Origin: Brachypodium distachyon
Lineage: Eukaryota; Streptophyta; Magnoliopsida; Poales; Poaceae
Assembly (NCBI RefSeq): GCF_000005505.3
Contig: NC_016133.3
Span: 13,640,001-13,704,000 of the forward strand
DNA length: 64,000 nucleotides
Direction of reading: 5' to 3'
Positions 21,331 to 32,367 of this stretch are shown here, one piece after another; positions within the stretch are counted from its first letter, which is position 1, and every line of letters starts with the position of its first letter. The notes beneath the pieces were generated by a model. The model was given only the letters and a program-made list of their open reading frames with translations, was not told the DNA's origin and did no database searches. The translations under genes were made by a program, and so were the position numbers.

Positions 21331-24300
21331 TTTTTAGTGCACTTTACTTGATCTACTAATTATATTTACATTAAAAATAGTAACGATCTTTAGGTTGAGG
21401 CTATTAATTTGCTTCAATTTTATACCCAACTTAAAAAATAATCTAATTCACATTACATCACCAGGCAATGACAATTCATTTTCGTTAGAAAAAATTTGCC
21501 CATCGATCTTTGAGCCACTCAAGTCATCATCACTAATTAATGCTGCATTGACAATGTTTTATTATTCTTTTACGAGCATTAACAATGATACTGACCCTGC
21601 GTGGATCTAATTAAGGGCTTGTTTGGTTTATGTCCCAGAAAACTAAACACACCGCAAATCTCTGAAATGCAACCTAGCTAGCTTATTCCCTCTTTTAAGC
21701 TTTTGCAACGGTTTTTTTATTTCAAAATATATAGAGGTAAACTATTGTATTATTAATTAAGAAGAAGTTTCAGTGTCCAGTTAATTAATTAGAAAAAATC
21801 AGGCGAAGACACCACTGGCCAACCTGGCTATCCATGCACACTCCACACATACCACCGAGAAAGAGGACTGTTGCCGAAGTTGCCGATAAGCATCGTCATC
21901 ATCACACATCACCGGCCAACAAAGCTCCTGCCGCCACAGCCACACAAAACCCACGTCGGCCTATGCCAATTAGCTGGTTAAAAGTTCTAGAAGAACGATT
22001 TGATTATAATGACTGGAAATGGCAAATATGCTCCTAATTAACTACATTCCACAAAAGCTTTAAGAAAGAAAAAGGAAAAGAAAAACTAGACCCCACAAAA
22101 CAACAGGCTTTTATAGAGAGAAAAAAAACATCATTACACAATAACTTTTATGGACAGGCCTCTACGACAACTTATGTCTCGTGTACGATAATGGTCATCA
22201 TAGACGGGTACATGATGCACTCTTTAAGTTACTCATGCATTCCAATTTTCACTTTCGGAAATATTTTTGTTACTGATGAAGTTTCTGTCAATTTGATTTT
22301 CAGTTTGGTCAACTGACCAGATATCAGCTTGAATTTGACACAAACAAACCAAAGTTTGAGAAAAAATCAGTAATACATTCAAATATATTTGATTTTGGGC
22401 TCGAATTCAAGTGCGGAAAAAATATTTAACCAAGCGGCAAGTGTTATAAAATTTGTAGTGAAATTTAAATTGAGAATAACCACTACCCGCCCGCTCCATA
22501 ATTAATTAACTTGTCTTGTGCATATGCAACTTCCTATATACAGTAACATGACTACAATTTTATAGGTGGTGATAGGGAAAGAGCACTAAATGACAGTCTT
22601 TAAAGAACTTCAGATGAAAAGCAGACGTGACTATCGATTTGACTAGCTTGGAGGAAGTAGGGATTAGTATTTATAAGGATTAGATCCATAAATGTTTGTT
22701 CAGTCAGAAACAACAGTTCGATCCATTTTAGGTCTTCTTGTGTTAATTAATCAAGAAACAATAGTAACCCTTAAATGCCAACTAACACTGTTGTCATAAA
22801 CATACTATAGGCTTTATTGTCTCATGCTTTGGAGAGTAAAGGTCATATACTGCAATTAAATTTGCAGGCCACATGTACAATTAATAGGCTGTCTTCACAT
22901 AGTATTCAAGAGGCAATCACAAGTATTTGTCTGTATCTTTGTTTTCAGAACAATTTAGTTACTTACTTTTTGTTACAAATGTTTCCACTAGAGTGTCCCT
23001 TCTCTTTATTGCCACTTTGTACCTCCCTCAGACTTGTTAAAGGATGTCAGCCTAGACATATGTAGAGGCGTAGAGCCAAACTTTCAAAACAAGTACTATC
23101 AGTACCTTCAAAATTATTTGAATTATATTCTGGAAAATGAACATGCCTCTCTTTGTTTGAAAACACTGTAACAATATAATATTGTTGGATCTTGTAAATG
23201 TTGTAATGAATTAGTGGTCAAATTTGTATTTTGTAGACCGTGCTAGTATTTGACATGATAGCTTGCAGCAGAAGGAGGGAGTACATATATTGGGTTATGC
23301 TTGCCTATAATTGTCTAGAGGAAGAGAAGCCCATCTTGTCACTTCTTGACTTCGGTGGGAATTTAAGTTTCAAGCTTCGTAACTAAAATCGTTTAAAGAA
23401 CAAAATATGTCTCTAAAACCGCCTAGGTCGTGATGAAGCATGTTGCCCTACCCGTCAATTTGTGGAAGATAGAATGATTGGAATTGATGCAAATGTATGG
23501 AGGCACACAATGTGAAATTTAAATGATAAGGAGTAGGATATCTATTTGTTAGTAATGCAACAAGTGAATATTTGTTAATTGTTAATAGTGAAAAATTTGG
23601 GTATAGAACAAGAATCCTATTAATAAGTGGTCACATATTGGAATAGCAGGTACTCAGGACATACGTCCCAGTTAGCGGAGGGTGTGTTGCCCATTGTGTT
23701 TTGAATTTTATATGAGAGGAAAAAAATTAATAAGTGACCTGATATAGTTTAAAATAAAAGTGACCACATATCGATTTCCTATAGGGGAAGTAGCGGCCCT
23801 TAGGACATACGGCCCAACTAGCACAGAGTATGGTCATTAATGAGTTTCGGGTTACTTGTGGGAGAAAGGCAATCACCAAACTTTCTACAGGAATAGCACC
23901 CTCTTAGGACATTCTACTATGTTGCAAGACCGTATAGGCTGAACGCTATTCACAGTCACGTCCGGAAATGGACAGATCTTGAAAGTGCATGATTTAGGAG
24001 GATTGATGCGTGAGAAGCCTCTTAGGTGCCCAGTTTAACGGTTCAGTCTCGCACTGTCTCTTTCACCCCCTCTTCGTTCATGGTCATGGGGACAGTTTCA
24101 TTTGAATAGTTTTCGGAATTTGGGGCTGCCGGGAGCATCGAAACTTAAATTTTGACCGAATTTCGGGGGGTGATTCAAACTTCTTTCTGTCATTTTTGAC
24201 CCTCTCCTCCACGGCTCCAACTAGGATGGGTGACATGATATGGCAAGGAAGAAACCATGGTACTAGCAACCATCCATTGTACATGCCTTTGAGAGCTACA

Positions 24301-24686
24301 AATAAAAAATAATAATCATTCGTGGTGACCTTTCCTGTAGTAGCGTGGTCAACTAGAACGACAAGGTATCGACTGTCAAGAGACCATTAGGCTAGGTATA
24401 CCACGGCTGGCCTTATATTAGAAGCTGTCATTCTCAAAACAACCTTTTCTTTTCCTGGATCAAATAGCCGAAGCTGTCATAATCAATCACTGGCAAACTA
24501 ATTAATTAGCCTTACCCTGAATCTCTTACAAGTCACATCTGAAGATCATATAGTCAATGTTTTCCTTTCAGCTAAACTTGAAATCAATCGAAAATTGAAA
24601 TGATCTTGTGTATTCCTATTTCAAAGATTTAAGTTTTTAGAAAAAAAAATCAGGATCCTTAGAAAGGGGGTACAAAATAGGATGGC

Positions 24687-25972
24687 CTACACGATCCGGA
24701 TTTCATGTTGTATGTTGTTGGCATCAACGGTATCAGGATTGGATGAAAATGAGCCCTTGGATCTTGATGATCTTGAGGACCTTGATGATCTCGATGATGC
24801 TGTCGGCGAACTGTTCTTGGAAGATTTCTTCCTCCTGGACTTCCTGGGAGGCTTTGGTATGTCTGGGTATGGGGTGTTCTCTGGACTGCCATTTTCGGGG
24901 AGTATACCGTAGGGTGATATATCTCGAGGCTGATCAAAATCTGCCAAACAAGAAGTTCAAAAATCAGCGACAAAAATACAGGTCAGTGTTTTCAAAAGCC
25001 TTTTCTTGCGCATTAAGGAAATTTAGATTTATTTGTGCATTTTTGTCACCAAGTTATGATGGAACAGAAAATATAATAATTAGTTTGGTGGATATGTAAC
25101 TTTGAATGTGATAAGTACAGTACAATACTATATTTTAATGAAGAAAATTTCGAGAGCTCATTCCTTATAATTTAGTCCATGATCCATCCACTAGTCCATT
25201 GGTTCAGTTGTTTAATAGCATCATGTGTGCCTGCAACTCTGATACGCCATCCCGATTAATTCATGAACCAACAGAAGAAGATTGCTAAACATATATGGCA
25301 ACATGAGAGCACGTCCTTATGACAACTAACAGCATGTTCCCTTCCTCATTTACACACATAGCCATTATAATAAACAAGGCAGAATCTTCTTCGATCCCAT
25401 GATGGGAACAGAAGCAATTGAGTTTGAGAGACCAAAACATGTGCAGCACTGCGAGAGCTGAAGATCAGAAGATCTGAAAAAAAATACCTTGAGAAGCCCA
25501 GGAGGTTCCAGTAGACGGCGCGAAGTTGTTCAACGACGAAAAGTCCTGCGACCCCTTCATGTCATTCATCTGCAAAGCAAATTTCGTGGTATACTCAGCT
25601 TCCAAACCGAGCCATGTCAAAAGATCACGAGGGATTTGCAGCATTGTTCTGAATTTAAATTCTGTCAGATATGTACCCAGCTAGGAGAAGCAGCACTGCC
25701 TGTCGGGCTGTCCCAACCGATATGCGCGACATGCTTCACGTCTGTTGGGTAACCAATCTCTATTTCTTGCTCCTTCACCACTGCAATCGTGGTGTACAAA
25801 AGAGAAGGGTGAATAAGCTAGCCAAAATGGTTATCTAAAAAGCAAGGTAATTAAAAAACAAGCATGTAACTGAAGGCAAAATGTTCAGAATCCGACATGG
25901 CGAACATTGCATACCGAAGATTTGAGAGATGACTCTGAGGCCCTTGAAGACCCCTTTCATCTTGTATGCCAT
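24687..25972 (-). CDS. CRIB-motif ROP effector, RIC-like (165 aa)
   Basis: Four exons join in frame: 25972-25915, 25780-25677, 25569-25488 and 24940-24687, with GT-AG introns, giving 165 aa. The N-terminus [15 protein letters not shown] is typical of the RIC9/10/11 group. The CRIB motif lies at residues 28-42 ([15 protein letters not shown]) with both invariant histidines. The C-terminal half is basic and Ser/Arg-rich ([13 protein letters not shown]) and ends HEIRIV. Family role: RIC proteins bind GTP-loaded ROP GTPases through CRIB and relay signals to actin, microtubules or vesicle traffic at the cell cortex. The start is the first ATG before the conserved leader; a second Met four codons on is also possible. 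All exon joins keep frame and no stop intervenes, so it appears intact. The exact paralogue is not assigned. Confidence 0.88.
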
Positions 25973-27540
25973 TGCTAAATGTTGTGTGCAGCAACAAGAA
26001 GCCCTTCCGAAACAAAAAACACAACAAGAAACAAGGTGAGCGATGAGCTGTATTTGCTGAAAGAATTTGCATCAGTGACCGGATCATATGATCTGAAGCA
26101 AGACCGACAACACGAAATAAAACGCGGTGGTAGATGGTAAAATGGGTCATGTGCATACCTCAAGATTGAAGGTGATGCACTTCTTGGTTGTTCAATGGGA
26201 GCAGGCAGCATTTCCATCACCTCCCATCCTTTATCTTCAGAAATGGCATTTGCAGACATCATCCACTGGGGGGACTCTTATTTGCTAGGACTTATGGAAG
26301 TTGGCAGCACATTCCAGGCAAACCAAACTGGCGACAGGCATGGAATAAAGAAAGGACTTGCTTAGCTCTATGATTATGTTAATGCTCCCTTTAAGATAAT
26401 GGCAACATGACTACGGATCTATCCTAACACTAATTCTTTGATATTCGTCAGTAAAATCTGAAGCAAGAGGCATATATTCAGATGCAATAATCCAACTGTA
26501 AAGAGTACAGGGCATTGTTCTGAAGTCCTGGGCCACTCATTCTTCCCCTGTATACGGGCTGTTGTCTGGCAGACACAGCTAGGAAATTCAATAGGCGGAT
26601 TACATTATGGCAGGACGATGCAGCCACGATGAGAAACAGCGTTATGAATCAGTCAAGAACCGTGTTTTTTTGGATGCTCCCAGATCCCACAAAACCATAT
26701 ATATTTTCTCTAGCAGATCTCCAAAACCCATTAAAAGCAAGTTCAGAAACTAAAACCAAATTTGCAAAAAGAATTTGGGGAGTCTGTCAGACAACCTCTG
26801 AGCCACCCTGCACCGGTGTGAGAAGCCAGGCAGGAACGATCCTCTACAGCCGTCGGATGGATCCAGGGACTCATCCAGGCCGTTATTCACGCTCTGGCCC
26901 AGAGGTCAGAATGCATCAACCAGACTTAAGTTCTTGCCTCCTTTTTGGTAAAGGATGTAGCGGTACGATCCTATAGAACAGATCCTGTTCAAGTAAGGTC
27001 GTGCTAGGTGAGGCAGAGCGCTGATTATATGCTGGTCGTGATTCTAGTAAACAGTCAAGGTGGGACTAAAGTTCCGGTTCGCAGAGCAGCGCTTCTGAAG
27101 GAGGATTCGTTGGTGGGTTGCTGTTGATCCCGTCTGGCAGATAATGGCCCATGTAATTCGGCCGAGAATGAAGCCCAGCCCACCGCGGTTGCAGTTGATC
27201 CCCGTCTGCGCAGAGAGGACTTGGGTTTGAGTTGGGTTTGACCTTTTGTACATTTGCAACTTAAAACGGGCTGCTTGTTTTAGCCCATTAGAATGTATAA
27301 AGGGTCATTAAAAAAAAAAAGAGAGAAGGAAAACAGGAGCTAGCCAGCCTAGCTTATCCCAATATGAGAATGAGGTACTCCAGGTGTACCCGCGTATACT
27401 TTGGACAAGGTGGAGGGCCGGTAAAAATTATGCAAAGAAGGAAATGCCGTGTCAAAGTTCTTTCACTGAGTCCCATCGACAGCGTGTTTTAGGACCCCAG
27501 CTTCCTCCACAGTAGCGACACGGCATTTTCTGATTTCGGG
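25973..27540 (-). promoter_or_regulatory. 5' flank of the RIC-like gene
   Basis: A donor-like CTTGAG|GTATGC on the - strand near 26158, and possible acceptors near 26010, suggest a 5' UTR intron. The rest shows no coding signal. I cannot place a TATA box or transcription start. The far end (from about 27440) already belongs to the CACTA remnant. Confidence 0.35.
27442..27528. repeat. 12-bp inverted repeat beside the TNP2 remnant
   Basis: AAATGCCGTGTC at 27442-27453 and GACACGGCATTT at 27517-27528 are exact reverse complements 63 bp apart. Short repeats in both orientations are typical of CACTA subterminal regions, and TNP2 coding sequence starts about 15 bp further on. Confidence 0.5.
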
Positions 27541-28287
27541 GCAGAGCCCAGAAACCTGAGGCTCGATCTCAGCACTGACGGGATAAATCCTTTCGGAAAC
27601 ATGAACAACAAGCACAACACATGGTCAGTGATCTTGTTTGTCTACAACCTTCCTCCATGGTTAATCATGAAGAGAAAGTACATCCACATGTGCATGCTCA
27701 TACAGGGTCCACAGCAGCCGGGAGCTGACCTAAATGTGTATCTGCAGCTAGTGAAGGATGAGCTGAAGCAGTTTTGGAACCCAGGTAGAGTGGTTTGGGA
27801 CGCAAACATGAGGGAGTACTTCACGATGAGAGCAGCGCTTCTGACCTGCGTGCATGACTACCCCGCAAATGGAAATACTTCATGCCAGGTGACACATGGC
27901 TACAAGGCCTGTACAAAGTGCGGGTAAAACACGACATTGGAGAAGTTGCCCGCTTCATCCAAAATTGTTTACATGGGCCACCGAAAATGGTTGGATGCTA
28001 AAGACCCTTGGAGGGATGACAAGGAAAGGTTCAATGGGAAGACGGAGCACGGGACAGCGCCGAAGGAGAAGTCTGGTATGCAAATCCTCGAAATTGTGAA
28101 CGGTCTTGAGGTTGTCCCCAGAAAGATTGCTGCGAAGAAATATAAGGAACCTGAAGGCGTCGTGTGAAAAAGGAGGTCCGTATTCTGAGACCTGGAGTAC
28201 TGGGCACATTTAGAATGCCGCCACAGCATAGATGTCATGCACGTGGAGAAAAATGTATGCGACAGCATGCTGGGATTGCTGATGAAC
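27541..28287 (+). pseudogene. CACTA (En/Spm) TNP2-type transposase, 5' part
   Basis: The translated frame carries TNP2 landmarks in order: NLRLDLSTDGINPFGN, VYNLPPW, GPQQPGADLNVYLQ, FTMRAALLTCVHDYPANG, KIVYMGHRKWL, then RHSIDVMHVEKNVCDSMLG. One reading frame runs through, but it has in-frame stops near 27925, 28165 and 28192. The N-terminal part expected before this region is missing. The frame ends abruptly at LLMN where the Tat element begins; homology resumes at 56385. Family role: TNP2 is the DDE-type transposase of CACTA elements. The stops make this copy non-functional. Confidence 0.9.
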
Positions 28288-29176
28288 TGTCGCAGCATGG
28301 GTCTTTGACACCGGGGGTGTGCGGGCACCCCCTTTTTAGGTTCGGCAGAGGGCGACGGGGATCGCTCCGGCGATCGCCGGCGGGGCTGATGCGTGGCCTG
28401 CAAAAACGCTATGAACACATGCACGCACGTTTTACCCAGGTTCGGGCCACCCAGAGGTGTAAAACCCTACGTCCTGCTTGTCTGAGCTCGTATTATCGAA
28501 AGATTGAGTGTTTACGAGTTGCCGGGGGAGGGTCCCTGGGTGCTCTCTTTTTGGCTAAGTGCTCCTTGCTACTCTAGGCTAGGGCTAGTAGTGAACCGTG
28601 ACTTAGTCCAACGAAAAAACCCGAACCCCTTGACCGTTGGCGGGGGTCCTCCTTTTATAGCCAAGGGGATACCACAGGTGTCACGGTGCATGGATTACAA
28701 GTGGCGAGCAGGGAGCTTGGGCAGCTCCTCCTCGTTGCGCTGGCAGACATGCAAGAGCGCCAGCCCCGCGACTAGGGTCTAATACCCTATAAACTAGCTC
28801 TGGGCAGCCACTTTTTGCCTGACTAGACGGATAACCCCCCTCTTGTCGGCTCATGAAATGTGTCTTGCGCTATACTCCTTGTCCTGGCGACCCTGCACAC
28901 TGGGCGCCTGCCGTGCGCCCACGTGGCGCTGCTGCTCTGTTTGCTCGGCCCTTCCTTCGCAGCAGGAACCTGCGCCCGGGAACGCCTCCTCTCGGCAAGT
29001 TACCTCCCGAGAAGCGCCCCGGCGAGATTATTCCCCGAAGCCCCGCTAGCCCTGCCGGGTTGGTAGCTTGCCGGGCAGCTTGCGCGTTGCCGCCTGAGGT
29101 GCGATCCTCCTAGGGACCAAGCGATGCGACCCACGCGTCGTGCAGCGGTGGCACCCTGGGTGCCACTGGTGCGACA
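28288..29176 (-). repeat. Tat element 3' LTR (complete, 889 bp)
   Basis: On the + strand it begins TGTCGCA and ends TGCGACA, perfect 7-bp inverted termini. A - strand TATAAAAGG lies at 28651-28659. Just inside is a CGAGGGCTAC purine-rich stretch (- strand, 29177-29186) in polypurine-tract position. The first 684 bp match 55700-56384. Confidence 0.88.
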
Positions 29177-29579
29177 GTAGCCCTCGGGCGTGGGCCGGCA
29201 ACACCTGTTCCCGGGCGAACCCTTCCCTGGCCGGTTGCCGCGCTACGCCCCAACAGACGCGTGGGGTCCCGATTCGTCTCGGGCCCGTGTCTCTTCATCT
29301 TCCAGTGACCCCACCGTTACGGGCGAAGGGGTGGGTGCGAGATTTCCGCCCTAACCTTCCCCTTAAATAGGGAAGTTAAGGCCACTTACCGCATTATCCC
29401 CACGATCTGTAGTTACCCCAGCGCACCCGCTGGGTGCGGAAACAACCGTTACCGAACGGCGGAGTGTTATAAAGCTTAACTGCTGTGCTGAGGGGTAAAC
29501 ACTTAGCCTCCCAGCCTTCTTCTTCCATCTTTTCGCATCTTGCGCCCGAGAACCTTGCCAATCTCCCACCCACGCTCCC

Positions 29580-32367
29580 ATGGGTCCCCCCACAACCAGG
29601 AAAGGGAAGGAGGTGAAGCCCTCGAAGAGCAAGAGCGTGGCGGCCGCCAAGGCCGCCGAAGAGAAAGAGCTGAAGAAGCAGGAGATGCGGGCCACGCTTG
29701 CCTTCTTCCGGCCCGGCTACAACGGCGAGGCGCTGGGCAAGCTCCAGCCCGCCATCGCCTCGGACTTCAACAAGCACGGGAAGACCCCGATCTTCCCCGC
29801 CGGCGGCGACGTCCAGTCCACCGACTTCCGGGTGTTCGCGCGCTTCATACTCGCGGGTTGGTGCCTCCATTCTCCCTCTTCCTCCATGCACTCATGGAGA
29901 TGTACTAGCTGCGGGTGGCGCATCTCCACCCCATGTCCCTCTACCTCCTTGCCATCTTCTCCTTCCTCTGCGAGAGATTCGTCGGAGTGATGCCATCGGT
30001 GGCGTTGTTCCGGCACTACTTCTACCCCCTCATCGAGAACAAGAAAGCGATGTCATCGGGGGTGGTGTTCCATGCCCGCGACCGGATGAAGTCAGAGTTC
30101 ATCGTCCGGTCGGACAAGAAGATCGAGAAAGAGTGGCGCACGGACTGGTGCTGGGTCCGTGTGGACGAGCCCGAGGAGTTCATCTTTCTGCCCACCGAGT
30201 TGCCGCTGAAGGCCCCCGGCTGGCGGGACCGGTACCACCGTGACGCCAACCTCCTCCCCATCGTGGAGAAGATCAAGGCCCTTCGGCTTGCCGGGCTCTC
30301 CGATCTCGACGTGGCGCGGGTCTTCATCACCCGGCGTTCCCTCCCCGCGTGGGCGTACACGGGGGTCGGAGACAGGACGTGCCTCTGCCAGGAGGGCATG
30401 GACAAGGAGCCACTCTAGGTGTGGGTGAGGGGGATCTCCGGCGAGGATGCTCCCTTCGCGAAGTTGCCGCCGGGGGTCTTCGCCCTCCACTTTGGCGTCC
30501 CCGACTTGAGCAGCATCATCGGCTCCTTCCCACCCGGCAACGAGTGGGGGCTGATGGACGATTCCCCCACTCAGTCCCTGCTCTCCCCTCCGCCCGCACC
30601 CCGCGGGACAGGCGCAGGAGGAGAGCGGGAGCGAGTCGGAGGCCCGCCAGCCCCACGACTTGTCCTCCTCCAACAAGGCGGACCGGGTTGCCGCCGTCCG
30701 GGAGGTCATCCCCGTGGATGACGACGAGGAGGAGGACGACGACAACGCGCTCCTGATCGTGAGCAGATCAAGGGCGCGCACAGCGGCCGCGGCTACCTCC
30801 ACGGCGGCTGCGGCGGCAACCGCCCCCGCGGTGGCTACCGGCTCCACGACCACGACCGCCTCGGCGGCGTCCCCCGGCACCCCCGCGGCGACCACCCCCG
30901 CAGCGGTCGCCGGAGCCATGGCGGCGACCACCCCGGCAGCGACCGCCCGCGACCCGGCAGCGACTACCCTAGCAGCAGTCGCCGGCGACGCGGAGGCCGC
31001 CACACCCGCAGTGGCCGCCGACACCGTGGCGGCTCCTTCGATGGTTTCTGTGGCGCCTCGGGCCGCGGCAACCCCACGGGCACCCACTGCGCGAGGGATC
31101 TTCCGGGGCTTCGCGCTCCGACGCAACCCCCCGAATGCCAATTTGTCGGCAAGCGCCGGCAAGAGGGGGAGGGACGATTTTCCACCTGCCGCGCCGAGCA
31201 AGAAGGCGCACACGGACGCTGGCAGCGGCGCCGACCCGGCGACCCAGCCCCGATGGAGGTGGCGCCGGCAACAGGTACAACATCCTCCCCGCTTCCTTAC
31301 CTGCATTTTCATTTGTCAGTTAATCCTGCAACTGTACCTTCTCTTTCCGCAGGCGACGCTCCGCCCGCAACAGACCCCCCGGCGACACCTGCCGGGACTG
31401 AGGAGGAGGGGGAGGCTCCCCCCCACAAGCTCAGTGGCCCTGCAAGGTACTCATCCAGAGCCCCCGCGTCTGCCTCCGTGCAACTCATTTAGCTTCTCGA
31501 TTCTCACCCATCACTTGGAATCCCATCAGTTGTGATCCAAGCGTCGTCGACCGGGGGCACCGGTTCCTTGACGCTGTCAAGGACCAGCAAATGGCCTTCG
31601 TTACCTCCTTCAACCAGGTGAGGGAGCACCATGCGATCGCTAAGAGCCAGCTTGGCGAGGTGCGGCTGGCCGTGGAGAAGGAGCGACAGGAGCTCTCCCG
31701 GTTGCGGGAGGAGACTCGCCTCGCCCGGGAAGCCCAAGACGAGGCCACAGTGCCGGTCGTCCCAGAGGAGGAGCTCCATCGACAGTTGGAGGCTCAGCAC
31801 ACCGAGAACCAGGAGGCCCTGGGCTCGCTGAAGGCGGCGCAGCTGAAGGCCGAGGAGGAGCACAGAAAGGCGCTCGCCACGGCCCAGGCCCGCCTCGACG
31901 AGAAGAGCGACCTAATCACCCGCTACACCGGCCAGATTCAGGGCCTGTGCGTCAAGCTGGAGGTGCAGACCAAGACCACCGAAGGTGCAGTGACCGCAGC
32001 AGCCCGGCACGAGATCCAACTCAACGCCGCCAAGGACAAGGTGGCCCGGCTCGAGACCGAGCTGGCCGCTGTCCGGGAGGAGCTCACCAAGGCCGGTGAG
32101 GACAATGCGGCCAAGGCCGCGGAGCTTGCGTCGCAGGCGAGCCTCCTCCGCAAGGCCAAGAAGGCCGCGCTTGACACCCGGCTCCACCACGGCACGCTGA
32201 TCGGGCAGTGGCAGCTGGAGACCGAGAAGCTGCTCAAGATCGCCCAAGCGTTGCGCGACCTGCTGCCTCGGTTCGAGCTGCAGGCCGCAGAGGTGGACGG
32301 CACGGACGTCACCACGCTGATCCCGTTCTTCTCCAACTTGGTTGGGAAGTTCGCGGCGCTCGACGTC
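29580..32367 (+). pseudogene. Antisense ORF (aORF) of the Tat element: mobile-domain-like region plus coiled coil
   Basis: It lies antisense to gag-pol, between pol and the 3' LTR. It starts at ATG 29580 (MGPPTTRKGKEV) and encodes a Lys-rich leader, then a region like the Pfam putative gypsy-type transposon domain (FLCERFVGVMPSVALFRHYF, then WRDRYHRDANLLP). An Ala/Thr/Pro low-complexity linker follows (30700-31100), then a long coiled coil rich in Glu, Leu, Ala and Lys (31591-32350). A frameshift near 29855, a stop after MEMY (about 29908) and a stop at 30416-30418 break it. The end is cut where the inserted LTR unit begins. The function of such aORFs is unknown; in family terms they are conserved companions of Tat elements. 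Confidence 0.75.

Larger units (their letters stand above)
20338..24686. other. Intergenic DNA between the LINE and the RIC-like gene
   Basis: AT-rich sequence with no convincing gene. It contains a small Stowaway remnant at 20727-20773, a TIR element at 21127-21330, a single Stowaway-type end near 23272-23283, and three imperfect copies of a GGACATACG-containing segment between about 23625 and 23922. Open frames are short and featureless. Confidence 0.5.

Noticed and set aside
28843..29370. Multiple + strand frames of 60-90 codons
   Set aside because: They lie within, or just beyond, the Tat 3' LTR and have no homologue I recognise.
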